Assembly: GCA_030694835.1 (NCBI GenBank) | Contig: JAUYUF010000039.1 | Location: forward strand, 1-10,199 | Direction: 5' to 3' | Length of the DNA stretch: 10,199 nucleotides | Source of the DNA: Flavobacteriaceae bacterium | Lineage (GTDB): Bacteria > Bacteroidota > Bacteroidia > Flavobacteriales > Flavobacteriaceae | Program-made: the position numbers and the translations under genes | Notes under the pieces: model-generated | Told to the model about the DNA's origin: nothing | Databases searched by the model: none | The model's input: only the letters and a program-made list of their open reading frames with translations | Shown: positions 1 through 6,386 of the stretch, in pieces | Layout: each line of letters opens with the position of its first letter | How positions within the stretch are numbered: the first letter of the stretch is position 1

Positions 1-46
1 CTGCTTACTGCTTACTGCTTACTGCTTACTGCTTACTGCTTACTGC
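1..46. repeat. Heptanucleotide tandem repeat (CTGCTTA)n
   Basis: Six perfect copies of CTGCTTA (1-42) followed by a partial copy CTGC (43-46). The array starts at or before the window edge, so its full length is unknown. On the minus strand the unit reads TAAGCAG and supplies the last codon (CAG, Gln) and the TAA stop of rlmB. Because 7 is not a multiple of 3, the minus strand carries TAA in all three frames, while the plus strand is open in all frames. The unit is not self-complementary, so this is not a hairpin terminator. Perfect short-unit arrays are prone to copy-number slippage; that this one varies is inference. Confidence 0.93.
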
Positions 47-780
47 CTTCTCTGTCTAACAACTTCATACAAAAAAGCTCCACAAGCTACAGAAACATTT
101 AAAGATTCAATCGTGCCTAAAAGAGGTAATTTAACTTTGTGATTCACTAATTTTAATACAGAAGGATTTACGCCTCTGTCTTCAGAGCCCATTACAATAG
201 CGATTGCTTGGTCAAAATCAACATCATAAACGGTTTCGGCTGTTTTTTCGGTTGCAGCTATAATGGTAATATTGGCGGCTTGTAATTGAAAAATAGCATC
301 TTTAATATGGTCAACTCTACAGATCGGAACTTTAAATGCAGCTCCAGCAGATGTTTTAATGGCGTCAGCATTTAGTGGAGCACTCCCTTGTTTTTGAGTA
401 ATAATGGCATCAACTCCTGTACATTCAGCAGTTCTGATGATGGCTCCAAAATTACGCACATCGGTAATTTGATCTAACAATAAGAATAATGGTTTTTTAT
501 CAGAGGTTTCAAATTGAGCAATCAACGCTTCTAAATCTGCGTATTTAATAAGTGATGTAACTGCTACAACACCTTGGTGGTTTCCTTTTTTGGTTAGATA
601 ATCTAGTTTCTCAATGGGTACATGACTCATCGGAATTTGTTCTTTCTTAATGAGTTTCATCAATTCAGAAGCTAATGTGCCACTTAAGCCTTTTTGAATA
701 TACAATTTTTCAATCTGAGCCCCAGATTGTAGCGCTTCAATAATAGCTCTTAAACCAAAAATAGTGTTGTTGTTTTCCAT
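40..780 (-). CDS. rlmB: 23S rRNA (guanosine-2'-O-)-methyltransferase RlmB, TrmH/SpoU family
   Basis: A 246-residue SPOUT-class methyltransferase. The family uses S-adenosylmethionine to methylate the 2'-O of a conserved guanosine (G2251 in E. coli) in the 23S rRNA peptidyl-transferase region, in the cytoplasm. Residues 1-75 match the small L30e-like substrate-binding domain (FGLRAIIEAL near the start; the HQGVVA linker at 68-73). The catalytic knot domain follows, with all three SpoU motifs: motif 1 at 103-119 with Asn110 and Arg116; motif 2, VMGSEDRG, at 196-203 with Glu200; motif 3, SLNVSVACG, at 226-234 with Ser226 and Asn228. Length is close to E. coli RlmB (243). The ATG at 778-780 fits the family N-terminus and the next Met is residue 41. 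The stop codon lies in the heptamer repeat. Another TrmH-family specificity (tRNA or other rRNA site) cannot be fully excluded, but the two-domain layout favours RlmB. Confidence 0.92.
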   Translation of the reverse strand: MENNNTIFGLRAIIEALQSGAQIEKLYIQKGLSGTLASELMKLIKKEQIPMSHVPIEKLDYLTKKGNHQGVVAVTSLIKYADLEALIAQFETSDKKPLFLLLDQITDVRNFGAIIRTAECTGVDAIITQKQGSAPLNADAIKTSAGAAFKVPICRVDHIKDAIFQLQAANITIIAATEKTAETVYDVDFDQAIAIVMGSEDRGVNPSVLKLVNHKVKLPLLGTIESLNVSVACGAFLYEVVRQRRQ

Positions 781-784
781 GCTA

Positions 785-819
785 CAAAGGTATTAATCAA
801 ATTTAAATTAAAGTGCAAA
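785..819 (-). promoter_or_regulatory. Candidate Bacteroidetes-type promoter of rlmB
   Basis: Read on the minus strand, TACCTTTG (792 down to 785) is an exact match to the Bacteroidetes -7 consensus TANNTTTG. A TTTG (819 down to 816) lies 23 bases upstream as a possible -33 box, at the long end of reported flavobacterial spacing. Only four bases (TAGC) separate the -7 box from the rlmB ATG. Transcription would therefore start at or within a few bases of the start codon, giving a leaderless or nearly leaderless mRNA. The consensus match is direct; promoter activity is inferred. Confidence 0.6.
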
Positions 820-930
820 TAATTAAAATTAATAAATTCTTCATAATTCTCAATTTCGAACTGTTTCTTTTGAAAATTAACATTTTATTCACATAATATT
901 AACAATTGATAAATTCTCAGTAAATCATCT

Positions 931-980
931 GTTTTCATATAATTATATTTAATAATTAGAAGATGTAAGTGGATGAAAAC
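931..980. repeat. Nested inverted repeat upstream of susC1
   Basis: An outer pair of 8-base arms, GTTTTCAT (931-938) and ATGAAAAC (973-980), are perfect reverse complements. Inside them a 7-base pair, TAATTAT (940-946) and ATAATTA (952-958), flanks the 5-base spacer ATTTA. The outer arms contain some G and C and are less likely to be chance than the AT-only inner arms. The element sits over 100 bases upstream of the candidate susC1 promoter, so a protein-binding site is more plausible than a transcribed structure. Function is unknown. Confidence 0.4.
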
Positions 981-1066
981 TAAGTTTACTGCAATATATT
1001 AACATAATTTATTAAAGTAAAAGTGTTTATATATTGTTAATTTATCAAAAATAGAATCGAATGTTT

Positions 1067-1093
1067 TTTGGTATTAAAAATTAATTATTTTAG
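1067..1093 (+). promoter_or_regulatory. Weak candidate promoter for the susC1-susD1 unit
   Basis: TATTTTAG at 1086-1093 matches the Bacteroidetes -7 consensus TANNTTTG except for one base in the TTTG half. A TTTG lies at 1067-1070, but the 15-base spacing is shorter than usual. No better plus-strand match was found between 781 and 1184. The implied untranslated leader is roughly 85-90 bases, similar to that proposed for susC2. Confidence 0.33.
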
Positions 1094-1162
1094 CACGATT
1101 TTACTAAATGAATGATAGTGTTTCTTCATTAAAAAAAACAAAAAATCAAACTAAATTAATTT

Positions 1163-1421
1163 ATTATTAACTAAATTTTTAACTATGAGAAAATTTACTT
1201 TTTGGCTATCAGCTTTGTTTTTAGTTTTCGGACTAAGCGTAGCTACAGCGCAAACAAAAGTAATTTCTGGTAAAGTAACCGACTCAAGCGGAGCATTACC
1301 AGGAGTAAGTGTGGTTGTTAAAGGAACCACTAAAGGAACTCAGACTGATTTTGATGGTAAGTATTCCTTATCTGCAAACGTGGGAGACGTATTAGTCTTC
1401 AGTTTTGTAGGTATGGAGCCA
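1163..1421 (+). repeat. 5' cassette shared with susC2, copy 1 (leader, signal peptide, N-terminal domain)
   Basis: This segment pairs with 6126-6386. The leader just before the ATG is nearly identical in both copies (ATTATTAACTAAATTTTTAACT here, with two single-T insertions in copy 2). By hand alignment the first 79 codons differ at 15 of 237 bases, and only three differences change an amino acid (S18N, V19L, S34A). The run 1285-1336 is identical to 6250-6301. Upstream of the leader and after about codon 79 the similarity falls away, so the shared block has fairly sharp edges. Confidence 0.88.
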
Positions 1422-4328
1422 ACTTCAAAAACAGTGGGAGCTGCCAATGTAATTGATGTAAAAATGACTGAAGGTGCTATGGCATTAGAAGAAGTTGTTG
1501 TTGTTGGTTACGGTACGCAAACAAGACGTGAAGTAACGGGTGCTATTTCTACCGTAAGTGGTGAAAAATTAAATGCTACACGTGTACAAAGTTTTGATCA
1601 AGCTTTATCTGGAGCAGCATCAGGAGTTAATGTTTCATCTCCAAATGGTGTTTTGGGTAATCAGGCGGTTATCCGTGTAAGAGGGGTAAGTTCTATTTCA
1701 TTAAGTTCTTATCCGTTAATTGTTATTGATGGTGTTCCAACATGGAATGGTGACAATATCAACCAGAGTCAAGCAGCAAATAATCCATTGTCTAGTGTTA
1801 ATTCATCAGATATTGAAAGTGTTGAGATTCTTAAAGATGCTGCAGCTTCTGCAATTTATGGTTCTAGAGCAGCAGCAGGTGTAATTTTAATTACAACCAA
1901 AAAAGGAAAACAAGGAAAGACCAAAGTTAATTTTCAATCTTCTGTAAGTGTTACCTCTCCTTATAAATTAATTGAGGTGTTGAATGCAGAAAACTTCACT
2001 ATGATTAAAAATGAAGGGTTGACAAATTTTGGAACTCCTCCAAATGGTACTACCATTGGATTTTATACCATGACAGATGCTAATGGAGATTTAGTTGATA
2101 CTAACTGGTATGATTATGCTTATAGAGATGGAATTGCCAATGATCAATCAATTAATATTTCTGGAGCAAGTGAAACAACTAAATATTATTTATCGGTAGG
2201 ACGTTTAGATCAGGAAGGGATGTTTATCAATAATAATTTTAAAAGATTGAATGGTAGATTTTCATTAGATCATAAAATTAACAACTGGTTAAGTTTAGGA
2301 GGGGTTTTTAATTATACTAATTCAATTACTGATGGATTAAGTACTGGATCGGCAAATGGAGGATCTTTTAATTCATTTGGAGCTGCACGTTTAGCGTTTG
2401 CGCAAGCTCCAAACGTTGGTCCTTATAATAATGATGGCACCTATAGTCTTAATGGAAACGTTATTGGAAAAGGAAATAATAAATCTAATTTACAGTGGGG
2501 TAATGCAAAATATGTATTAGATCATAATACTTTTACTGCTCAAAATGACCATGTAATGTCTAATTTTTATGCTAATTTTAAATTAGCAAAAGGTTTAAAT
2601 TTTAAAACTTTATACGGGATAGATAATTTATTAGTGGAAAATAAGGATTGGTTAAGTGCTGTACATGGCGATGGAAATGCATTGGGAGGTGCTGCAACTA
2701 ACACTATGAACAGATATACAAGATCTTCTATTCAAAATGTATTAAATTATAGCACTACTTTATTTCAAAAACATAACTTAAGTGCTTTAGTAGGTAGTGA
2801 AGGGCAATATTCAGAAACCAATACCTGGGGTGCCTCAAGAAGGGGAGTGTCTGATCCGTTTTTTGACGAATATCAAGGTGGTTTTAGTACCATTATAGTT
2901 TCTGGAAATTTATTAGTAGAAAATTATTTGGAATCATATTTTGGACGTGTTAATTACGATTTTGATAATAAATATTACTTATCTGTGAATGCACGTCGTG
3001 ATGGATATTCCGCATTTGCTGAAGGAAATAAATGGGGTGATTTCTATGGTGCATCTTTAGGATGGGTACTTTCAGAAGAAGGCTTCTTTAAAAATTCAGG
3101 TATAGCTAAATCAATTAACTTGATGAAATTTAGAGGTAGTTATGGTTCTGTTGGTAACAATCAAGGGATATCAAGTTATGCGGCAAGTAGTTTCTATGAT
3201 GCTGGTTTAAATGGCACAAATGGAACTTTGTTTTATTCTCAAGCAGGTAATAAAAATTTAACTTGGGAGACGAGTAAAAAAATGGATTTCGGAATGAATT
3301 TCGGTTTATTTGATAACAGAATAACTGGTGAATTTGGGTACTACAAAAGTGATGTTGACGGTTTAATTTTAAATGTTAGACAAGCTGCATCAACAGGAAT
3401 TCCTAACGGAAATGCAATACTTGCCAATGTGGGGAGTATGTATAACAAAGGAATTGAAGCTACCTTAAATGCTCAAATACTTACACAAGGAGATTTTAAA
3501 TGGAATACTAGCATCAATTTTACAACTCAAACAAATAAAGTAACTTCATTAGATGCAACAGGTGCTGATATATTAATCGCATCTTCAAATTTAGAATCGG
3601 CTAATATTGTTAGAGTAGGCGAATCTGTAGGTAGTTTTTATGTAGTAAGAACTGGTGGTGTGAATCCTGTTAATGGAAGAAGAATTTTCTACCATAGAGA
3701 TGGAACTGCTGTTCAGTATGATCATTCTGCTGCGGTTGCTAATAGATGGACAAAAGTAAGTGACGGTTCAGTTACACGCGCAGCAAGTCAGTCTTCAGAT
3801 GGTGTTGTGATGGGGCCTTCAATACCAAAATACTTTGGTGGATTTACGAATTCCTTTAAATACAAAGGATTTGATTTTGACATTAATCTTTATTATTCTG
3901 GAGGAAATTATGTGTATAATGGAACAAAAGCTGGTTTACGCGATATGAGAGTTTGGAATAATGCTAATGAAGTATTAACACGTTGGCAAAAAGCAGGCGA
4001 CATCACTGAAATTCCTAAAATAGTTTTTGGAGATAATGTGTCTAACGGTTCCTCTATGCCATCTTCTCAAAACGTAGAAAAAGGAGATTTTGTAAAAATA
4101 AGAAATATTGCTTTAGGATATAATTTATCTGATGAGTTGGTAAGTAAATTAGGACTTTCGAGTTTTAAATTTAATTTGAGTGTGCAAAATGCGTATACTT
4201 TTACTAAATATTCAGGTTTTGATCCTGAAATTTCATCTAATGGAAATTCAGGTACTTCTGCAGGTGTTGACAGAAATTCAGCACCTTTAGCTAGAACGGT
4301 TTCATTTGGATTAAATCTAGGTTTATAA
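1185..4328 (+). CDS. SusC/RagA-family TonB-dependent outer-membrane transporter (pair 1)
   Basis: A 1047-residue outer-membrane barrel that, with its SusD lipoprotein, imports an oligomeric nutrient (often a glycan, sometimes peptide) using TonB-transmitted energy. Signal peptide at about 1-22, with likely cleavage between Ala22 and Gln23. A carboxypeptidase-regulatory-like beta-sandwich domain spans about 26-98 (ISGKVTD, DFDGKYSL). A TonB-box-like EEVVVVGYGTQ lies at 102-112. The plug domain runs about 113-240 with the family signature VIDGVP (180-185) and NSSDIESVEILKDAAASAIYG (206-226), ending VILITTKKG. The rest is the 22-strand barrel. Length is normal for the family. The C-terminus ends FGLNLGL, so the last residue is Leu rather than the common aromatic. 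There is no Shine-Dalgarno; the start is fixed by the signal peptide. The adjacent susD1 (16-base gap) indicates an operon. Substrate unknown. Confidence 0.96.
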   Translation: MRKFTFWLSALFLVFGLSVATAQTKVISGKVTDSSGALPGVSVVVKGTTKGTQTDFDGKYSLSANVGDVLVFSFVGMEPTSKTVGAANVIDVKMTEGAMALEEVVVVGYGTQTRREVTGAISTVSGEKLNATRVQSFDQALSGAASGVNVSSPNGVLGNQAVIRVRGVSSISLSSYPLIVIDGVPTWNGDNINQSQAANNPLSSVNSSDIESVEILKDAAASAIYGSRAAAGVILITTKKGKQGKTKVNFQSSVSVTSPYKLIEVLNAENFTMIKNEGLTNFGTPPNGTTIGFYTMTDANGDLVDTNWYDYAYRDGIANDQSINISGASETTKYYLSVGRLDQEGMFINNNFKRLNGRFSLDHKINNWLSLGGVFNYTNSITDGLSTGSANGGSFNSFGAARLAFAQAPNVGPYNNDGTYSLNGNVIGKGNNKSNLQWGNAKYVLDHNTFTAQNDHVMSNFYANFKLAKGLNFKTLYGIDNLLVENKDWLSAVHGDGNALGGAATNTMNRYTRSSIQNVLNYSTTLFQKHNLSALVGSEGQYSETNTWGASRRGVSDPFFDEYQGGFSTIIVSGNLLVENYLESYFGRVNYDFDNKYYLSVNARRDGYSAFAEGNKWGDFYGASLGWVLSEEGFFKNSGIAKSINLMKFRGSYGSVGNNQGISSYAASSFYDAGLNGTNGTLFYSQAGNKNLTWETSKKMDFGMNFGLFDNRITGEFGYYKSDVDGLILNVRQAASTGIPNGNAILANVGSMYNKGIEATLNAQILTQGDFKWNTSINFTTQTNKVTSLDATGADILIASSNLESANIVRVGESVGSFYVVRTGGVNPVNGRRIFYHRDGTAVQYDHSAAVANRWTKVSDGSVTRAASQSSDGVVMGPSIPKYFGGFTNSFKYKGFDFDINLYYSGGNYVYNGTKAGLRDMRVWNNANEVLTRWQKAGDITEIPKIVFGDNVSNGSSMPSSQNVEKGDFVKIRNIALGYNLSDELVSKLGLSSFKFNLSVQNAYTFTKYSGFDPEISSNGNSGTSAGVDRNSAPLARTVSFGLNLGL

Positions 4329-4344
4329 TTTAAAATATAAGAAA

Positions 4345-5802
4345 ATGAAATTAACAAAAATTATACTATTTACCGTACTAAGTACTGTAATGGTAATTTC
4401 ATCATGTAGTGATGACGATGCGTTATCGCCTGTAAACCAAACAAGGATTTCAGAAGCCAATGCTTTTGAAACACCAACAAGGGTTGATCAACAAGTATTA
4501 GGCATGTATGCCGGTGTAAAAGCGGGTAACTTTATGGGGGGTCGTTATTATAATTATCAAGATATTAGAGGTGAAGAATTTCTAAATGAAAAAAGTAACC
4601 AGGTTACCAATTCAAATACTTGGTTTTTCTCTGTAGCCTCTAGTACTAGTGAAGTAAATAATTTTTGGCAAAGTGGTTACTATGCCATCAATAGATGTAA
4701 TGTGGTAATTGCAGGTTTAGAAACTTCACCTATTGCTGCTGCATTAAAAACTCAATATTTAGCTGAGGCTCGATTTTTAAGAGCATTATCTTATTATTCT
4801 CTAGTTACTTTATATGCAAGACCTTATTGGGATGGCAATGGTTCTAAACCAGGAATTCCTTTAAGACTTAAAGCAGAAACAAGTAGTGGTAATAGTGATT
4901 TAGCTAGAGCAACAGTAGCTCAAGTATATGATCAAATTTTATCAGATTTAGATTTTGCTGAGAAAAATTTACCATTAACCTATGGTACTACTTATGATAG
5001 GACTACTAGAGCACATAGAAATACTGCCATCGCCTTAACAACAAGGGTATTATTAAGTAAAAGAGATTATCCAGGAGTTGTAACTCAAGCTAATAAAATA
5101 GTTACTACTGCTGCTCCTTTTACAGCTTCTAGTGGTGTTGCTAATGCTTTAGTGCCTACAATTTCATCAGCTTTTGCACCTACTGCTCAAACTGTTGAGA
5201 ATGTTTTGTCTTTTGCATTTTCTGCTTCAGATGCACCAGGCACTCAAAACTGGTTAGGATATTACTGGTCTACTTTAAATGGTAATAATGGAGAATATTC
5301 ATTGTTGCCTGGTAGTATTATTGCTAATGCTGGTTGGAAATCTACCGATTCAAGAAGATCGTTCTTAGGGATTTCTGGTGGTAAAACCTATTTGCAAACT
5401 AAGTGGCAGGGTGGTGCTTCAGCTGTAGAATATATGCAAGTTATTCGTTATGCTGAAGTTATGTTAAATTTATCTGAAGCAATAGTTAGAAGTTCTAATA
5501 CAATAGATTCAAGAGCAGTAGCCTTGTTAAATTCAGTTCGTCAACGTTCTGATAATACAACTACATTTACGGTAGCATCTTTTGCTAGTGTTCAAGCGTT
5601 ATTGGATCAAATAGCTGTTGAAAGACGTATTGAGTTTTTAGGAGAAGGATTTAGATCACTAGATGTAATGAGACTTGGTCAAGATTTCGCTGCTAAAGGT
5701 GGTGTTCCAGCAGTTGTTGTTACAGCTAATGAATACATATGGCCAATTCCTCAAAATGAATTGCTTTATAATAAATTAGCAACACAAAATCCTGGATATT
5801 AA
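4345..5802 (+). CDS. SusD/RagB-family nutrient-binding surface lipoprotein (pair 1)
   Basis: A 485-residue surface lipoprotein that forms the lid of the SusC1 barrel and binds substrate. The lipoprotein signal peptide ends in the lipobox ISSC with Cys21, followed by SDDDA, which fits the Bacteroidetes export signal that sends lipoproteins to the cell surface. The N-terminal SusD-like helical (TPR-type) region includes EARFLRALSYYSLVTLYARP (141-160). The C-terminal SusD/RagB domain shows QVIRYAEVMLNLSEA (365-379), LLNSVRQRS (394-402), ERRIEFLGEGFRSLDVMRLG (426-445) and the terminal PIPQNE...TQNPGY (468-485), all characteristic of the family. The protein is complete and of ordinary length. It starts 16 bases after susC1 and is followed 24 bases later by a strong terminator. 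The ligand cannot be predicted from this sequence. Confidence 0.95.
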   Translation: MKLTKIILFTVLSTVMVISSCSDDDALSPVNQTRISEANAFETPTRVDQQVLGMYAGVKAGNFMGGRYYNYQDIRGEEFLNEKSNQVTNSNTWFFSVASSTSEVNNFWQSGYYAINRCNVVIAGLETSPIAAALKTQYLAEARFLRALSYYSLVTLYARPYWDGNGSKPGIPLRLKAETSSGNSDLARATVAQVYDQILSDLDFAEKNLPLTYGTTYDRTTRAHRNTAIALTTRVLLSKRDYPGVVTQANKIVTTAAPFTASSGVANALVPTISSAFAPTAQTVENVLSFAFSASDAPGTQNWLGYYWSTLNGNNGEYSLLPGSIIANAGWKSTDSRRSFLGISGGKTYLQTKWQGGASAVEYMQVIRYAEVMLNLSEAIVRSSNTIDSRAVALLNSVRQRSDNTTTFTVASFASVQALLDQIAVERRIEFLGEGFRSLDVMRLGQDFAAKGGVPAVVVTANEYIWPIPQNELLYNKLATQNPGY

Positions 5803-5826
5803 TATATAATATTTTAAATATGGATT

Positions 5827-5854
5827 AAAAGCGTTCTTCGGAACGCTTTTTTTT
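5827..5854 (+). terminator. Rho-independent terminator after susD1
   Basis: A perfect 10-base-pair stem, AAAAGCGTTC (5827-5836) and GAACGCTTTT (5841-5850), encloses the very stable tetraloop TTCG closed by a C-G pair. An unbroken T run extends to 5854. It begins 24 bases after the susD1 stop codon. It should end the pair 1 transcript and separate it from pair 2. The A-rich left arm could also allow some function on the opposite strand, but no gene approaches from the right. Confidence 0.93.
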
Positions 5855-5889
5855 AACAAATAATTTAGAAAAATTTAACATTTACGATA

Positions 5890-5907
5890 TTGTTAATAAA
5901 ACATTAA
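5890..5907. repeat. 18-base direct repeat, copy 1
   Basis: TTGTTAATAAAACATTAA, which matches 5985-6002 at 17 of 18 bases; the copies start 95 bases apart. It contains the dyad TGTT-N5-AACA (5891-5903). It is also part of a wider inverted repeat, TTAACA (5875-5880) with TGTTAA (5891-5896). Repeated dyads upstream of a transport operon suggest regulator binding sites; this is inference. Confidence 0.55.
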
Positions 5908-5981
5908 TAATGATTTAATATGTTCCCATAATACACTTGTATTTTTAAAATATCAATAATATTTTAAGAGAATGTAGTGGT

Positions 5982-5999
5982 ATGTTGTTAATACAACAT
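5982..5999. promoter_or_regulatory. Palindrome, candidate operator upstream of susC2
   Basis: ATGTTGT-TAAT-ACAACAT: perfect 7-base arms around a 4-base centre. There is no T run after it, the stem is AT-rich and it lies about 150 bases upstream of susC2, so a terminator is unlikely. A dimeric transcription factor site is the simplest reading. No regulator gene in the window can be linked to it. Confidence 0.45.
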
Positions 6000-6002
6000 T
6001 AA
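5985..6002. repeat. 18-base direct repeat, copy 2
   Basis: TTGTTAATACAACATTAA, differing from copy 1 (5890-5907) only by C for A at 5994. The change makes the dyad longer and perfect in this copy, overlapping the palindrome at 5982-5999. A further GTTGT at 6003-6007 directly follows, so GTTGT, ACAAC, GTTGT recur at roughly one helical turn (centres near 5986, 5995, 6005). Confidence 0.55.
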
Positions 6003-6040
6003 GTTGTAATGTAAAATATTTCTGAATTAAATTATTTATG

Positions 6041-6070
6041 TTTATCAAATCAATTTATCTACTATATTCG
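6041..6070 (+). promoter_or_regulatory. Candidate promoter for the susC2-susD2 unit
   Basis: TATATTCG at 6063-6070 matches the Bacteroidetes -7 consensus TANNTTTG with one mismatch. TTTA at 6041-6044 is a possible degraded -33 TTTG box, with a spacing of 18 bases. The implied untranslated leader is about 75 bases and ends in the segment shared with susC1. Confidence 0.4.
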
Positions 6071-6125
6071 TCGCTAAATTCGGTATCTCTCAATTTATGA
6101 GCGCCGTAAAATTAAAATATAATAA

Positions 6126-6386
6126 ATTATTAACTAAATTTTTTAACTTATGAGAAAATTTACTTTTTGGCTTTCAGCTTTGTTTTTAGTTTTCGGACTA
6201 AACCTAGCTACGGCTCAAACAAAAGTAATTTCTGGTAAAGTAACCGACGCAAGCGGAGCATTACCAGGAGTAAGTGTGGTTGTTAAAGGAACCACTAAAG
6301 GTACTCAAACAGATTTTGACGGTAAGTATTCCTTATCTGCCAACGTTGGAGATGTATTAGTCTTCAGTTTTGTTGGTATGGAACCA
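6126..6386 (+). repeat. 5' cassette shared with susC1, copy 2
   Basis: Partner of 1163-1421: the same leader just before the ATG, with two extra T residues, and 79 codons with 94% base identity by hand count. Twelve of the 15 coding differences are silent. The rest of susC2 aligns with susC1 only at family-level motifs, so the similarity is concentrated at the 5' end. Confidence 0.88.

Larger units (their letters stand above)
781..1184. other. Divergent intergenic region between rlmB and susC1
   Basis: About 400 strongly AT-rich bases with no supportable gene on either strand. It holds the rlmB promoter (785-819, minus), a nested inverted repeat (931-980), four TTAACA/TGTTAA hexamers (877-882, 899-904, 999-1004, 1035-1040), a weak candidate susC1 promoter (1067-1093), and a 22-base leader next to the susC1 start that recurs before susC2. 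The genes point away from each other, so this segment carries control regions for both. No tRNA, small RNA or riboswitch was recognised. Confidence 0.7.
5803..6149. other. Intergenic region between the two susCD pairs
   Basis: About 350 AT-rich bases without a supportable gene. It contains the susD1 terminator (5827-5854), two copies of an 18-base direct repeat (5890-5907 and 5985-6002), a perfect 7-base-arm palindrome (5982-5999), a candidate susC2 promoter (6041-6070), and the leader shared with susC1 (from 6126). An alternative promoter is possible further left: TTG at 5937-5939 and TATTTTAA at 5960-5967 with 20-base spacing. This would place the palindrome just downstream of the transcription start. 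Confidence 0.7.

Noticed and set aside
1..46. Possible CRISPR array or terminator at the left edge
   Set aside because: The repeat has a 7-base unit with no spacers, so it is not CRISPR. The unit is not self-complementary and cannot form a hairpin terminator.
1107..1130. Possible hairpin in the susC1 leader (AATGAA and TTCATT arms)
   Set aside because: Only six AT-rich pairs around a 12-base loop, expected by chance in such sequence, and not conserved in the susC2 leader.
4067..4357. A 96-codon open frame on the minus strand across the susC1 end and susD1 start
   Set aside because: It lies opposite the well-supported susC1 C-terminus, has no recognisable domain or promoter, and its composition follows from the codons of the plus-strand gene.
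1163..6386. Shared susC 5' ends read as an invertible or site-specific shuffling system
   Set aside because: Both copies are in the same orientation, each continues into a complete gene, and no recombinase gene or inverted recombination sites are visible in the window.
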